This document shows positions 1 to 9,793 of a stretch of DNA of 52,398 bases, piece after piece. Source of the stretch: Streptomyces lycii (GTDB lineage: Bacteria > Actinomycetota > Actinomycetes > Streptomycetales > Streptomycetaceae). How positions within the stretch are numbered: the first letter of the stretch is position 1; the number at the start of each line of letters is the position of its first letter. The stretch spans positions 1 through 52,398 of the forward strand of contig NZ_WHPN01000300.1 of the NCBI RefSeq assembly GCF_009735685.1, in the 5' to 3' direction. Under the pieces are notes generated by a model. The model did not search any database and was not told the DNA's origin. It worked only from the letters and a program-made list of their open reading frames with translations. The translations under genes were made by a program, and so were the position numbers.

Positions 1-717
1 CAGCTGCGTCCGGAGGATCTTCTCCGGGACCTCGCCCTTCTCCGGGTCCGCAGAGTTCGCCGAGTGGAACACGGCGAGCACCGGCCCGCTGCGGAAGACG
101 GTGAAGCGGGACGGATACGGCTTCCCTTCCCGGTCCTTCGTCCACAGGGCGTACTCGACGGACCCGTCGCCGCCCTCGGGCGCCGGGAAGGACTCGACGG
201 ACTCCCACTTCCGCTTGATCCGCCGGTCCTCGAAGCCGCCGCCGCACGCCTCGACGGCGTCGCGCAGGCCCGTCAGCAGCTTCTTCGCGACCGGCTCGGG
301 GTAGGAGAACAGCCCGACGTTGACGACCAGGCCGCGGTCCTCGGGGGAATCGGTGGTCGTCAGGCTCCGTACCTGGAGGGCGGACGGCTCGGGGACGGTC
401 GAGAACCCGTGCAGGTCGGCGAGGGGTTCGCAGGCCGCCTCGGCCGCCGTCTTCTCCTCGACCCGGGCGCCCGCCCCGAGCGGGGATACCTTGTAGCCGC
501 CGAATCCGTCCAGGTCGAAGGCGGCCGACCGGAGCTGGGTCTCGGTCGGCACCCCGCCCTGCCGGCCGTCCTCGCCGTCCTCCCCCTTCTGCCGGTCCGC
601 GGACGCAGAGGCCGTCGGCTTGTCCGTACTCCCGTCGTCCCCGTCGCCGCAGGCACTCGTCGTCGCCAGCACCGACACGGCCACCGCTGAGGCCACCACC
701 CATCGCGCGCGCTTCAT
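1..717 (-). CDS. Putative secreted lipoprotein, C-terminus cut by window edge
   Basis: The frame opens at ATG 717 and stays open to base 1, so the 3' end lies outside the window. The N-terminus MKRARWVVASAVAVSVLATT followed by SACGDGDD is a lipoprotein signal: basic start, hydrophobic stretch, lipobox TSA-C with the lipidated Cys near residue 23. An acidic, Ser/Thr/Asp-rich linker follows, as is usual for surface lipoproteins. The visible mature part (LRSAAFDLDGFGGYKVSP onward) resembles generic actinobacterial lipoproteins of unknown function; I recognise no catalytic motif. It is divergent from the NTPase gene starting at 980. Confidence 0.7.
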   Translation of the reverse strand, partial: MKRARWVVASAVAVSVLATTSACGDGDDGSTDKPTASASADRQKGEDGEDGRQGGVPTETQLRSAAFDLDGFGGYKVSPLGAGARVEEKTAAEAACEPLADLHGFSTVPEPSALQVRSLTTTDSPEDRGLVVNVGLFSYPEPVAKKLLTGLRDAVEACGGGFEDRRIKRKWESVESFPAPEGGDGSVEYALWTKDREGKPYPSRFTVFRSGPVLAVFHSANSADPEKGEVPEKILRTQL

Positions 718-979
718 GTCGCCGCTCCGTTCTCCGTAAGCCATCGGGGTCGACGGGAGTATTCACCGGGCTTGGCCGTCCCACAAGAAGATCGAGCGGC
801 CGTCCCGCATGGCGGGCGCCCCCGCCGCCCGGCGCGCGCCGGAGGCGTACCCCGGGCGCCTTCGTTGCGCTGAGTTCTCCCCAACGCACGCCCTGTTGCA
901 CTAGCCTGCTGGATCGGCCTGCTATCTGACGGGTGATCATGTCCCGCCCGCCGGAAGCCCATGCCGTGGCGGGGGGACC

Positions 980-3142
980 GTGCTCGACGACTTCGGATTC
1001 GACAAGCTGCTCGACGACGACGGCTTGGTCGCGCGCCTGCTCGGAAAGACCCGTTCCGGGCGCAACCGCAAGCTCCTCTACGGCCCCGACCTGCCCGTCC
1101 TGCTGCTCGTCGGCGGCCCCGGCACCGGCAAGGGACGGCTGCTGCGCTGCGTACGCGGCGACTTCGGGCGGCATGTCCCGGTGGCCCGGCTCGACTGCGC
1201 GCTCACGGGCTTCCGGGAGGAGGCCGGGCAGCACCCGCGGAGCCGGTCGGAGCGGACCGAGGCGCTCCGCGAGATCGCCCTCCAACTGGGCGCCTGGCAG
1301 GGCGACGGCGGCGGGATCCCCGTCCCCCGGCTGTACGCGGGACTGGCCGCGGTGGCGGCGGGCGACCGCGGCGGCACGGTCGCCGATGTGGTGGACGAGG
1401 TGCGGCGGCACGACGATCTGCTGCCGCCCGGCCACTTCTGGCGCGGTGTCCTGAACCGCGCGGTCCGCGGCTATCTCGGCGCGCTCGCCGGGCTGGTGAC
1501 GCACGCCATGGCCGTACCGCTGATCAACGGCGTGCTCGACGAACTGCTCGCCAGGACCTCGCGGGAGGGCGAGGCCGCGCTCCAGGAGTGCTACGGCGAA
1601 TACCCCGGCGCGGGCGGGCACGCGAAGCTCGGACTGCACTCCCTCGCCGCGCACTTCCAGCAGGACCGGGAGGCCCGCGAGACCGCGGAGAACTTCCTCT
1701 TCCGGGCGCTCCGGGAGGACGTCGAGGCGGCCTACCGCTCGGTCCGGGGCCGGCTCTCCCGGGTCGGCCGCCCCGCGCTGCTGCTCGACCACGCGGACAA
1801 CGCCCTGGGCCGCCGGCTGCTGGGACCGGTGCTGGAGGACCGCGAGAACGGCCACCACGACCGGCTGGTGATCTTCGCGACCGCCCGCCGCGACGACGGC
1901 GGGCGCTTTCTGTACCGGGCCGGCGACACCGACGACACCGGCCCCGCGGCGGGCCGCAAACCGCTCGACTGGCATCCGGCGGAAGGCGGGCTGCCGTCGT
2001 GGACCCGGCCGCCCGGCGGCGGATCCGGCCTCGCCTCGCCCTCGCGCGGCGTCGTACTCGTCCGGATGCCCCTGCTCACCCGGGAGCAGCAGAAGCACGG
2101 CACGGCCCGCTTCCAGTCCCCCCGGCCGCAGGCGGGCAACGCCTCCCGGCTCCGGGTCGAACAGGGCGTCCACCGGCTCAGCGGCGGCAGACCGCTGTTC
2201 GTGGCCCGGCTCGCGGAGGCCACCGCGGCGGCACGGCTGCCCGAGGACGGCAGCGACTGGGCGCTGCTGGAGTCCCCGCTGCGCACGGGCGACGAGGCGG
2301 AGACCCGGCCGGTGGCGGACGTGCTGCTGGAGGAGCTGGTCGGCTGCCAGCTGCCCGAGGAGCTGCCCGCCGAGCACCGGGCGCACTGGCTGGACCTGCT
2401 CAGCCATCTGTCGGCCGCGCACGACGCGGAGTGCGCCGAGGCGCTGATGCGGGAGCGGCAGAAGGACCGGGAGGAGCGGCTGTCCGCGTACCGGATCGCC
2501 GAACTGCTCCGGGACAGCGGCTGGCCGCACTGCCCGCGGCACTTCATCGGCGATCTGGGGCTGCGGCACCTGCTGATGCGCCGGCTGTACCGCCTCCGGC
2601 CCGGCGGCGAGGCGTGGCGGGAGGACCACCGGCTGCTGCGCGACCGGTACGGCGGGGCGGCCGAGGACGCCCCCGACGACCTCTTCGGGACGGCCGGCGC
2701 CCACCGGATGCACCACCATCTCGCCTTCGCCGACGCGGACACCGTCACGGACTATCTGGAACGCACCTTCCCGGCCCACGGCGGCCGGGCGGACACCCGC
2801 TCCATGCGGGAGTGGTGCGAGGAACTGCTCGCGATAGCGGAGGCCCCGCTGATCGGCGGCCCGGACGACCGGCGCGACCGGGCCCTCGGCGCGGTGGAGC
2901 TGCCCGGCGACGCCCGCAGACGCCGCATCGACCGGCTCCTCCACGCCGTACGGCTCTGCGAGGACCGGACGCGGGCGGTGGACGACGCCGTGGGCGGCAC
3001 CCTGCGGAAGATCCTGGAGCGGATCGGTGACGAGTCGTCGCACGGCGCCGAGGTGCTGACCCGGGTGGCCGGCGACTGGAGCGACCGGGTCGCAGGCAGG
3101 CAGCCCCTGCGGCCCTGCGCCTGCACGAGGCACATCGGATGA
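980..3142 (+). CDS. Large P-loop NTPase, function unassigned
   Basis: A 720-residue cytoplasmic-looking protein starting at GTG 980 behind a G-rich stretch. A P-loop GGPGTGKGR at residues 45-53 follows a hydrophobic strand (PVLLLV). A Walker-B-like strand ALLLDHAD lies near residues 266-273, and DRLVIFATARRD near 295-305 fits a sensor strand. The P-loop lacks the usual Ser/Thr after Lys (it reads GKGR), so nucleotide handling may be atypical. The rest is Arg/Leu-rich and probably helical, as in STAND or AAA-type regulators. Its stop overlaps a possible ATG of the next gene (ATGA at 3139-3142), so the two genes are probably co-transcribed. The fold class is reasonably supported; the role is unknown. 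Confidence 0.75.
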   Translation: MLDDFGFDKLLDDDGLVARLLGKTRSGRNRKLLYGPDLPVLLLVGGPGTGKGRLLRCVRGDFGRHVPVARLDCALTGFREEAGQHPRSRSERTEALREIALQLGAWQGDGGGIPVPRLYAGLAAVAAGDRGGTVADVVDEVRRHDDLLPPGHFWRGVLNRAVRGYLGALAGLVTHAMAVPLINGVLDELLARTSREGEAALQECYGEYPGAGGHAKLGLHSLAAHFQQDREARETAENFLFRALREDVEAAYRSVRGRLSRVGRPALLLDHADNALGRRLLGPVLEDRENGHHDRLVIFATARRDDGGRFLYRAGDTDDTGPAAGRKPLDWHPAEGGLPSWTRPPGGGSGLASPSRGVVLVRMPLLTREQQKHGTARFQSPRPQAGNASRLRVEQGVHRLSGGRPLFVARLAEATAAARLPEDGSDWALLESPLRTGDEAETRPVADVLLEELVGCQLPEELPAEHRAHWLDLLSHLSAAHDAECAEALMRERQKDREERLSAYRIAELLRDSGWPHCPRHFIGDLGLRHLLMRRLYRLRPGGEAWREDHRLLRDRYGGAAEDAPDDLFGTAGAHRMHHHLAFADADTVTDYLERTFPAHGGRADTRSMREWCEELLAIAEAPLIGGPDDRRDRALGAVELPGDARRRRIDRLLHAVRLCEDRTRAVDDAVGGTLRKILERIGDESSHGAEVLTRVAGDWSDRVAGRQPLRPCACTRHIG

Positions 3143-3216
3143 CCCGGGCGGGAGCGGGGCGGGCCGGCGGGGCACGGAGGGCCGGGACGGACAGGACTCG
3201 ATCAGAAGGTGGCGGC

Positions 3217-4833
3217 GTGCTGAACTGGCTGTACAACACGTTCTGGGCCAACTGGACCAAGAAGGCCCTCACGACCCTCGTGACGGCGGCCGTGGTCACC
3301 GCGGCCGCCGTCCTCGCGGACCGGCTGATCGGCGCGCCCGACCTCTGCGCGAACGGAGTCGAACGGAGCGACGGCGAGTGCATCGGCGTCAACGGCTCCG
3401 GCTACGACTTCGGCACCGACGAGATCACCGAGGTCAGCCGGGCGATCGCCGGGGAGAACGCCCGGATATCCGGGAAACCGCACGTCACCGTGGCCGTGAT
3501 GGTGCCGTTGCAGCCCAGGGGCGAGGCCGGGAAGCGGCAGCTCCGCAGCGATCTGCAAGGGGCGTACCTCGCGCAGTACCGGGCCAACCGGCAGGAGAAG
3601 TCCCCGCTGCTGCGCCTGGTGCTGGCCAATCCCGGCGCCGACTACCGGCAGCAGGAACGGGTCGTCGACCGCCTCGCCGCCATGGCCGAGTCCGGCAAGG
3701 ACAACCTGCGGGCCGTGACGGGCTTCAACCTGAGCCTGGCCAGCACCGAGGAGGCCATCCGGCGCCTCACGAACGACCTGGGCATACCGGTGCTCGCCAG
3801 CCGCGTCAGCGCCGACGAACTCGCCAACCCCGAGAGCCGCACCGGCAAGCCGCGCTTCAACGGGCTGGCCCGCGTCATCCCGACCAACCGGCAGCAGGCC
3901 GACGCCCTCGCCGACTTCCACGGCGACCTGCGGAACGAGGACACCGTCCTCGTCCGCGACACCCGCCCGGGCGACATCTACGTCGACTCGCTCGCCAAGG
4001 CGTTCAGCCGGGAGGAGTCGGGCCCGGCGGGCGCCAAGGACCAGGAGTTCCGGTCGCCCGGGATCAACGAGCCCGGCGACACCGGCAACGACTTCTCGCT
4101 CATCGGCCACAACATCTGCCAGTCGGAGGCCGACGTCGTCTACTTCGCCGGCCGCCCCGTCCATCTGCGGCTGTTCGCCCTGAAGCTCGCCGAGGTGCCC
4201 TGCCGCGGCAAGCGCTACACGGTCGTCAGCGGATCCGGCGCCGCCACCCTCGACCGGTACATGAGCGAGCAGGACTGGGAGAAGCTGCGCGGCACCGGGG
4301 ACGGCGAGCCGGTGGTCACCGTGCAGTACACCGCGCCCGCGCACCCCGACGCCTGGGACCACGCGCTCGCCGACTGGGAGAAGGAGCAGCGGGAGAAGAC
4401 CGGCCGCATCCCCGACGTGAAGGAGCAGCCGGCCTATCTGACCGAGCCGCGCCGGGAACTGGTGAAACTGCGCGACCTGGTCGAGCAGCGGACCGCCGGG
4501 GACATCGGCCCCGTCGAGCTGGAGGACTCCCGGACGATGCTCGTCCACGACGGGGTGCGCACCATCGCCGAGGCGGTGTTCCTGGCGAACTCCCAGTCCT
4601 CGGGCACGATCCCCCCACTGGACCGGGTCGCCGCGCAGTGGCTGCGTCTGGAGTCCGCCCACCGGGTGACCGGCACGAGCGGCTGGATCTGCCTGACGAA
4701 CGGCGGCAACCCGTACGACAAGCCGGTCGCGGTCGTGGAACTCGATCCCCGCACCCGGGGCCTGGCCTTCGTCGGCCTGGCCTGGCCGGAGGGCGAGCCG
4801 CAGCCCGAGGACTGCGTGGTGCCGAGCGACTGA
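3217..4833 (+). CDS. Membrane-anchored periplasmic-binding-protein-like protein
   Basis: I choose GTG 3217 (538 residues) because GAAGG sits 7-8 bases upstream and the first residues then lead straight into a membrane segment (about residues 17-37). An alternative ATG at 3139 overlaps the upstream stop but would add a 26-residue Gly/Arg-rich leader. After the helix come two Cys (about 44 and 55) and a body with VTVAVMVPL, NPGADYRQQ and a second-lobe segment DADVVYFAGR-like (EADVVYFAG). These resemble type I periplasmic binding proteins of the branched-chain amino acid receptor class. No permease is adjacent, so a sensor role for the partner NTPase is more likely than transport. That role is inference. 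Confidence 0.75.
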   Translation: MLNWLYNTFWANWTKKALTTLVTAAVVTAAAVLADRLIGAPDLCANGVERSDGECIGVNGSGYDFGTDEITEVSRAIAGENARISGKPHVTVAVMVPLQPRGEAGKRQLRSDLQGAYLAQYRANRQEKSPLLRLVLANPGADYRQQERVVDRLAAMAESGKDNLRAVTGFNLSLASTEEAIRRLTNDLGIPVLASRVSADELANPESRTGKPRFNGLARVIPTNRQQADALADFHGDLRNEDTVLVRDTRPGDIYVDSLAKAFSREESGPAGAKDQEFRSPGINEPGDTGNDFSLIGHNICQSEADVVYFAGRPVHLRLFALKLAEVPCRGKRYTVVSGSGAATLDRYMSEQDWEKLRGTGDGEPVVTVQYTAPAHPDAWDHALADWEKEQREKTGRIPDVKEQPAYLTEPRRELVKLRDLVEQRTAGDIGPVELEDSRTMLVHDGVRTIAEAVFLANSQSSGTIPPLDRVAAQWLRLESAHRVTGTSGWICLTNGGNPYDKPVAVVELDPRTRGLAFVGLAWPEGEPQPEDCVVPSD

Positions 4834-5055
4834 CCCCGCAGGGCCGCGGCACGGCCGGGTGACCGAAGGCGTCCCGTGTCGTCACCCGGGACGAGCGGGC
4901 CCGCGGCGTCCGAGCACATCCCGGGCCGGGCCGGGCCGGCCTGCCGCCGACGCCGCGGCCGGGCCCGTCCCACGACGGCGGCCGCCCCGGCACCGGGCAC
5001 GGAGCGGCCGGTTCCGTCCCGGCACCGGCCCGCCTTCCGGACCCGGCCGGACCGG
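4834..5055. other. Convergent intergenic region, no clear signal
   Basis: This stretch separates the plus-strand binding-protein gene from the end of truA on the minus strand. It is extremely GC-rich with runs of GGGCCGGGCC. Several weak hairpins could form, but I see no U-tract terminator and no gene. Confidence 0.4.
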
Positions 5056-5928
5056 TCAGTCCGTAACGGCGCCCGCCCCCGGCAGGCTGCGCTTGTTGCG
5101 GGCCGCCAGGTTCCGGGCGGCCAGCTGGTCGTCAGCCGGGTAGCCGACCTCCTCCAGGGTGAGGCCGTGCGGCCGAACGACGTTCACCGCCGAGTGCCGG
5201 ACCCGGCCCGCCAGCACCTCGGCCGGGAACCCCACCGGGCGGTGACCGTCGCCGACCAGCAGCATCGAGCCGACCAGGGCCCGCACCATGTTGTGGCAGA
5301 AGGCGTCGGCGCGCACCGTCGCGACCGCCAGCCCGGCGTCCTCCCGCCCCGGCCCGGGACGCTCCCAGTGCAGGTCCAGAAGGGTACGGATGGTCGTCGC
5401 GCCCTCCCGCTTCTTGCAGTACGCGGCGAAGTCGTGCTCGCCCAGCAGCTTCGCGGCGGCCTCGTTCATCAGGTCGATGTCGAGCGGCCAGTCGTGCCAC
5501 AGGACGTGCCCGCGCCGCAGCGGGTCGACGCCGCCCCGGTGGTCGCCGACGCGATAGGCGTAGCGCCGCCAGATCGCCGAGAAACGGGCATTGAAGTGCG
5601 GCGGCGCCTCGGCGACCCGCCAGACCCGGACGTCGTGCGGCAGCTTCCCGGCGAGCCGCCGCAGCAGCTTGTCGCCGTGCGCGGCCCACACGTCCTCGGC
5701 GAGATCGACGTGCGCCACCTGGCCCCGGGCGTGCACCCCGGCGTCCGTGCGGCCCGCGACGGTCAGCTCGACCGGCTCCGGCAGCCGCAGCACCGTCCGC
5801 AGCGCGCTCTCCAGCTCGCCCTGGACCGTGCGCCGCTCCCGCTGCCGGGCCCAGCCGGAGAAGTCCTTCCCGTCGTAGGACAGGTCCAGCCTGATCCGTA
5901 CGAAGCCGGGCTCCACGTCGTCACTCAC
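5056..5928 (-). CDS. truA: tRNA pseudouridine synthase A
   Basis: TruA isomerises uridines 38-40 in the anticodon arm of many tRNAs. The 290-residue product starts at GTG 5928. The catalytic motif GRTDAGVHA is at residues 59-67, with the nucleophilic Asp at position 62. The opening [17 protein letters not shown] and the later [12 protein letters not shown] are family hallmarks. Length matches the family. It is the last gene after rplQ on the same strand, separated by 113 bases that contain a strong hairpin. Expression may therefore be partly uncoupled from the alpha operon. Confidence 0.96.
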   Translation of the reverse strand: MSDDVEPGFVRIRLDLSYDGKDFSGWARQRERRTVQGELESALRTVLRLPEPVELTVAGRTDAGVHARGQVAHVDLAEDVWAAHGDKLLRRLAGKLPHDVRVWRVAEAPPHFNARFSAIWRRYAYRVGDHRGGVDPLRRGHVLWHDWPLDIDLMNEAAAKLLGEHDFAAYCKKREGATTIRTLLDLHWERPGPGREDAGLAVATVRADAFCHNMVRALVGSMLLVGDGHRPVGFPAEVLAGRVRHSAVNVVRPHGLTLEEVGYPADDQLAARNLAARNKRSLPGAGAVTD

Positions 5929-5953
5929 CCGTTGATCCTCTCAGACACACCGA

Positions 5954-5988
5954 ACGGGCCCGCCCCGGGAAAACCGGTGCGGGCCCGT
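5954..5988 (-). terminator. Hairpin terminator after rplQ
   Basis: Perfect 10-bp arms ACGGGCCCGC (5954-5963) and GCGGGCCCGT (5979-5988) enclose an inner CCGG-AAAA-CCGG. It lies between the rplQ stop and truA. The minus-strand sequence after the stem (TCGGTGTGTCTG) is only partly U-rich, as is common in Streptomyces. Confidence 0.6.
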
Positions 5989-6041
5989 CCGTACAGCGAT
6001 GGCGCGGCTCGCGGAACCGCGAGGAAGCGAAGAAGCCCTGC

Positions 6042-6557
6042 TCAGGCGTCCTTCTTCTCCTCGCCGGCCTCGGCCTCCGCAGAACCGGCCTCCTCGGCCT
6101 GGTCCTTCTTGAGGTCCGCGACGGCCTGGTCACCGGCGGCGTCCTTGGCGGAACGCTTGGTGGCCGCCTCGGCCTCGCCGACAGCGGTCTGCTGCACGGT
6201 GAGGGCCTCGACCAGCTCGATCACGGCCATCGGGGCGTTGTCGCCACGACGGTTGCCGATCTTGGTGATCCGGGTGTAGCCACCCGGACGGTTCTCGTAA
6301 CGCGGGCCGATCTCCGTGAACAGGGTGTGGACGACACCCTTGTCCAGGATCGTCTGCATGACCTGGCGGCGGTTGTGAAGGTCGCCCTTCTTCGCCTTGG
6401 TGATCAGACGCTCGGCCACGGGGCGCAGGCGGCGGGCCTTGGCCTCCGTGGTCGTGATCCGGCCGTGCTCGAACAGCGCGGTGGCGAGGTTCGCCAGCAG
6501 GTGCCGCTCGTGCGCTGCGCTGCCGCCCAGACGGGCGCCCTTGGCGGGCTTCGGCAT
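6042..6557 (-). CDS. rplQ: 50S ribosomal protein L17
   Basis: L17 is a 50S protein near the exit-tunnel region. The start ATG 6557 ([19 protein letters not shown]) has GAGGAGAAT upstream. A longer reading frame from 6581 has no better support. The 171-residue product has the conserved core up to about residue 118 ([16 protein letters not shown]). An Ala/Glu/Lys-rich acidic tail ends [11 protein letters not shown], which is longer than in enterobacteria but usual in actinobacteria. It is the final gene of the rpmJ-rpsM-rpsK-rpsD-rpoA-rplQ group. Confidence 0.97.
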   Translation of the reverse strand: MPKPAKGARLGGSAAHERHLLANLATALFEHGRITTTEAKARRLRPVAERLITKAKKGDLHNRRQVMQTILDKGVVHTLFTEIGPRYENRPGGYTRITKIGNRRGDNAPMAVIELVEALTVQQTAVGEAEAATKRSAKDAAGDQAVADLKKDQAEEAGSAEAEAGEEKKDA

Positions 6558-6767
6558 GGTGATTCTCCTCAATCTCTGCACCGGCCGTATCAGGTACCGG
6601 TGTCAGGTCCCCCGGAACGGGACTGTCCCGGGGAAGTTCCCCTCAGCCGCCGGACGCGCGTCTTCCGGCGCGCCCGGCGTCCGAGGAAAACCACAACCCG
6701 GCGGCGGCCGGAACCGTCCGCACCCAGGGGTGCGGAGCGGGCCCCGCCGCTCGCGCCGGGTGGCGGC
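6558..6767 (-). other. rpoA-rplQ spacer with hairpin
   Basis: A 210-base spacer inside the alpha operon. Arms TCCGCACC and GGTGCGGA at about 6717-6736 form a tight stem soon after the rpoA stop. A second GC-rich stem, TCCCCCGGAACGGGACTGTC, is possible further on. No promoter is evident. Confidence 0.35.
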
Positions 6768-7790
6768 TCAGTACTGCTCGGTCTCCACGAACCCGGCGTC
6801 CGCGTCGTCGTCCGCGCCGAAGGCGTCGGCGGCGGCGGTCGGGTCGAATCCGGGCGGGCTGTCCTTGAGCGCCAGGCCCATGCCGGCCAGCTTCGCCTTG
6901 ACCTCGTCGATCGACTTCGCACCGAAGTTGCGGATGTCGAGCAGGTCCGCCTCGGAGCGGGCCACCAGCTCGCCCACCGAGTGGATGCCCTCGCGCTTGA
7001 GGCAGTTGTACGAGCGGACCGTGAGCTCCAGCTCCTCGATCGGCAGCGCCAGATCGGCGGCCAGGGCAGCGTCCGTCGGGGACGGGCCCATGTCGATGCC
7101 CTCGGCGTCGATGTTGAGCTCGCGGGCCAGGCCGAACAGCTCCACCAGGGTCTTTCCGGCCGACGCCATGGCGTCACGCGGCCGCATGGCCTGCTTGGTC
7201 TCGACGTCGACGATCAGCTTGTCGAAGTCGGTGCGCTGCTCGACTCGGGTCGCCTCGACCTTGTAGGTGACCTTGAGCACCGGGCTGTAGATGGAGTCGA
7301 CCGGGATCCGGCCGATCTCCTGGCCCAGCTGCTTGTTCTGGACGGCGGAGACATAGCCGCGGCCGCGCTCGACCGTCAGCTCCATCTCCAGCTTGCCCTT
7401 GCCGTTGAGGGTGGCGAGGACGAGGTCCGGGTTGTGCACCTCGACGCCGGCCGGCGGGGCGATGTCCGCCGCCGTGACCAGGCCGGGACCCTGCTTGCGC
7501 AGGTACATCACGACCGGCTCGTCGTGCTCCGAGGAGACGACGAGCTGCTTGATGTTGAGGATGAGGTCGGTGACGTCCTCCTTGACGCCCGGCACGGTGG
7601 TGAACTCGTGCAGGACCCCGTCGATCCGGATGCTGGTGACGGCGGCACCGGGGATCGAGGAGAGCAGCGTACGGCGGAGGGAGTTGCCGAGGGTGTAGCC
7701 GAAGCCCGGCTCCAGCGGCTCGATCACGAACCGGGAGCGGAATTCGTCGACGACCTCTTCGGTCAACGAGGGGCGCTGAGCGATCAGCAT
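6768..7790 (-). CDS. rpoA: RNA polymerase alpha subunit
   Basis: The alpha dimer scaffolds RNA polymerase assembly, and its C-terminal domain binds UP elements and activators. The start ATG 7790 ([17 protein letters not shown]) has AAGGAG upstream; an upstream in-frame ATG at 7817 is not needed. The product has 340 residues. The N-terminal domain carries [20 protein letters not shown]. The C-terminal domain (about 245-315) carries [20 protein letters not shown] and the DNA-binding helix [14 protein letters not shown] Glu/Asp-rich tail ends the protein. It follows rpsD after 145 bases and precedes rplQ. Confidence 0.98.
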   Translation of the reverse strand: MLIAQRPSLTEEVVDEFRSRFVIEPLEPGFGYTLGNSLRRTLLSSIPGAAVTSIRIDGVLHEFTTVPGVKEDVTDLILNIKQLVVSSEHDEPVVMYLRKQGPGLVTAADIAPPAGVEVHNPDLVLATLNGKGKLEMELTVERGRGYVSAVQNKQLGQEIGRIPVDSIYSPVLKVTYKVEATRVEQRTDFDKLIVDVETKQAMRPRDAMASAGKTLVELFGLARELNIDAEGIDMGPSPTDAALAADLALPIEELELTVRSYNCLKREGIHSVGELVARSEADLLDIRNFGAKSIDEVKAKLAGMGLALKDSPPGFDPTAAADAFGADDDADAGFVETEQY

Positions 7791-7875
7791 GGGGTGTTCT
7801 CCTTCAGTCTTCGGCACCCGCTATTTGATGCCGGACTCACCGGACGGCAGCCCGGTGTCGGTACGCCCAAGGATA

Positions 7876-7914
7876 CGGGCGGCCGCCGCGGAACGCTCCC
7901 GCCGCGGCCGCCCG
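7876..7914 (-). other. Hairpin in rpsD-rpoA spacer
   Basis: Perfect arms CGGGCGGCCG (7876-7885) and CGGCCGCCCG (7905-7914) have an inner GCGG/CCGC extension. The stem sits about 20 bases after the rpsD stop in the direction of transcription. It has no U-tract, so it may tune relative rpsD and rpoA levels or act in RNA processing rather than terminate. Confidence 0.4.
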
Positions 7915-7935
7915 CCCCTCGGACGATGCGAGCTG

Positions 7936-8562
7936 CTACTTCGAGTACAGCTCGACGATCAGCTGCTCCTGCACCTGGGTGTCGATCACCTGGCGCTCGG
8001 GCAGGCTGTGCACGAGGATCCGGAGCTGCGACGGAATGGCCTCGAGCCACGCCGGCACGGTCTTCTCGCCGGCTTCCGCACGAGCGACGACGAACGGCGT
8101 CATCTCCTGCGAAGCCTTGCGGACCTCGATGATGTCGTTCACGGCGACGCGGGCCGACGGGATGTCGGTCTTGCGGCCGTTCACGGTGATGTGGCCGTGG
8201 CGGACCAGCTGACGGGCGTGGTCGCGGGACTTCGCGAAGCCCGCGCGGTAGACCACGTTGTCGAGCCGGGTCTCCAGGATGCGGAGCAGGTTCTCGCCGG
8301 TCTTGCCGGACTTCCTGTTCGCCTCGTTGAAGTAACCACGGAACTGCTTCTCAAGGACTCCGTAGATGCGGGCGGCCTTCTGCTTCTCACGCTTCTGCAG
8401 CAGGTACTCGCTGTCCTTGGTGCGCCCGCGACCGTGCTCACCCGGGGGGTAAGGACGGATCTCGATCGGGCACTTCGCGCTCTCGCACTTGCTCCCCTTG
8501 AGGAAGAGCTTCTGCTTCTCCCGACGGCAACGCTTGCAGTCGGCCCCGGTGTAACGCGCCAT
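7936..8562 (-). CDS. rpsD: 30S ribosomal protein S4
   Basis: S4 nucleates 30S assembly on 16S rRNA. I choose ATG 8562 (MARYTGADCKRCRR, 208 residues) with GGAG upstream; the frame remains open further upstream but there overlaps rpsK. It has a four-Cys zinc site C9-x2-C12-x13-C26-x4-C31 (the Zn-containing form) and an S4 RNA-binding domain, LDNVVYRAGFAKSRDHARQL. In E. coli S4 represses the alpha operon; whether that holds here cannot be read from the sequence. Confidence 0.97.
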   Translation of the reverse strand: MARYTGADCKRCRREKQKLFLKGSKCESAKCPIEIRPYPPGEHGRGRTKDSEYLLQKREKQKAARIYGVLEKQFRGYFNEANRKSGKTGENLLRILETRLDNVVYRAGFAKSRDHARQLVRHGHITVNGRKTDIPSARVAVNDIIEVRKASQEMTPFVVARAEAGEKTVPAWLEAIPSQLRILVHSLPERQVIDTQVQEQLIVELYSK

Positions 8563-8590
8563 TGTTTTCTTGTCTCCTACTTCAGCCGGC

Positions 8591-8995
8591 TCAGACGCGA
8601 CGGCGCTTGGGCGGCCGGCATCCGTTGTGCGGGGTCGGGGTGACGTCCTGGATCGAGCCGACCTCGAGGCCGGTGGCCTGGAGCGAGCGGATCGCGGTCT
8701 CACGGCCGGAGCCGGGACCCTTGACGAAGACGTCGACCTTGCGCATGCCGTGCTCCTGCGCGCGGCGGGCGGCCGACTCGGCGGCCATCTGCGCGGCGAA
8801 GGGGGTCGACTTGCGAGAGCCCTTGAAGCCGACGTGGCCGGCAGAGGCCCAGGAGATCACGTTGCCCGTGGGGTCGGTGATCGAAACGATCGTGTTGTTG
8901 AACGTGCTCTTGATGTGAGCGTGCCCGTGGGCGACGTTCTTCTTCTCCTTGCGGCGCACCTTCTTGGCGCCGGCCGTACGGCTCTTCGGAGGCAT
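8591..8995 (-). CDS. rpsK: 30S ribosomal protein S11
   Basis: S11 lies on the 30S platform near the mRNA Shine-Dalgarno helix. The 134-residue product starts at ATG 8995 ([20 protein letters not shown]). It has the conserved core [20 protein letters not shown] and ends [17 protein letters not shown], as in the family. It lies between rpsM and rpsD in the alpha group. Confidence 0.98.
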   Translation of the reverse strand: MPPKSRTAGAKKVRRKEKKNVAHGHAHIKSTFNNTIVSITDPTGNVISWASAGHVGFKGSRKSTPFAAQMAAESAARRAQEHGMRKVDVFVKGPGSGRETAIRSLQATGLEVGSIQDVTPTPHNGCRPPKRRRV

Positions 8996-9059
8996 ACTGA
9001 TGAACTCCCGTGGAGGTGGTCGGTCCTACAGCTCGGACCGCGATTGCGTCCGGTGCGGA

Positions 9060-9440
9060 CTACTTCTTGCCCGGCTTCTTCTTGCCGGCGATCGCGCGAC
9101 GCGGACCCTTGCGGGTGCGGGCGTTGGTGCTGGTGCGCTGACCGTGGACGGGCAGACCGCGACGGTGCCGCAGACCCTGGTAGCTGCCGATCTCGACCTT
9201 GCGGCGGATGTCGGCCTGGATCTCACGACGGAGGTCACCCTCGGTCTTGAGGTTCGCGTCCACGTACTCGCGGATCTTGACCATGTCCTCTTCGGCCAGG
9301 TCCCGCACGCGGGTGTCGGGGTTCACACCGGTGTTGGCCAGCGTCTGCTGGGCAAGGGTGCGACCGATACCGAAGACGTAGGTGAGGGCGACCTCGACGC
9401 GCTTGTCACGCGGGAGGTCAACGCCAGCGAGGCGTGCCAT
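9060..9440 (-). CDS. rpsM: 30S ribosomal protein S13
   Basis: S13 is in the 30S head and contacts the P-site tRNA and the inter-subunit bridge. The 126-residue product starts at ATG 9440 ([20 protein letters not shown]). The helix-two-turn-helix core is [14 protein letters not shown]. The C-terminal [20 protein letters not shown] and the basic tail GKKKPGKK are diagnostic. It is separated from rpmJ by 176 bases containing a small hairpin. Confidence 0.98.
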   Translation of the reverse strand: MARLAGVDLPRDKRVEVALTYVFGIGRTLAQQTLANTGVNPDTRVRDLAEEDMVKIREYVDANLKTEGDLRREIQADIRRKVEIGSYQGLRHRRGLPVHGQRTSTNARTRKGPRRAIAGKKKPGKK

Positions 9441-9616
9441 CTATTGGCTCCTGATTACAGTCGGAGGTCTTCCGCAGCACCTCTCCCGGCTGCCTCGGCT
9501 GCCGGGTCCCCGGCCTCCGCCGGGGGTGTCGTCCCCGCGTGGGAGCCGCGGTGACGGGTGACTGCGTATGAACATGTGTTGCGTCGCGCGAAGAACTGCG
9601 GAGTGCGGGTCGTGCT
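9441..9616 (-). other. rpmJ-rpsM spacer with hairpin
   Basis: A 176-base spacer. Arms CCCCGGC (9508-9514) and GCCGGGG (9519-9525) form a 7-bp stem on a four-base loop. I see no clear promoter or gene. Confidence 0.35.
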
Positions 9617-9730
9617 TCAGCCCTGGCGCTGCTTGTGGCGCAGGTTGTCGCAGATGACCATGACCCGGCCGTGGCGGCGGATCACCTTGCACTTGTCGCA
9701 GATCTTCTTGACGCTCGGCTTGACCTTCAT
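9617..9730 (-). CDS. rpmJ: 50S ribosomal protein L36
   Basis: This is a 37-codon gene read directly from the sequence: [20 protein letters not shown] with the C-terminus [17 protein letters not shown]. The zinc ligands C11, C14, C27 and H32 are all present, so it is the C+ form rather than a zinc-free paralogue. It starts at ATG 9730 and stops at TGA 9617-9619. It sits between infA and rpsM, the usual actinobacterial position. Confidence 0.97.
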   Translation of the reverse strand: MKVKPSVKKICDKCKVIRRHGRVMVICDNLRHKQRQG

Positions 9731-9793
9731 GGGATGTGAGGTTCTCCGGGTCGTGCGGCCGCTCGCGCGCGGGGCGCGGAACGACAGCGAGAT

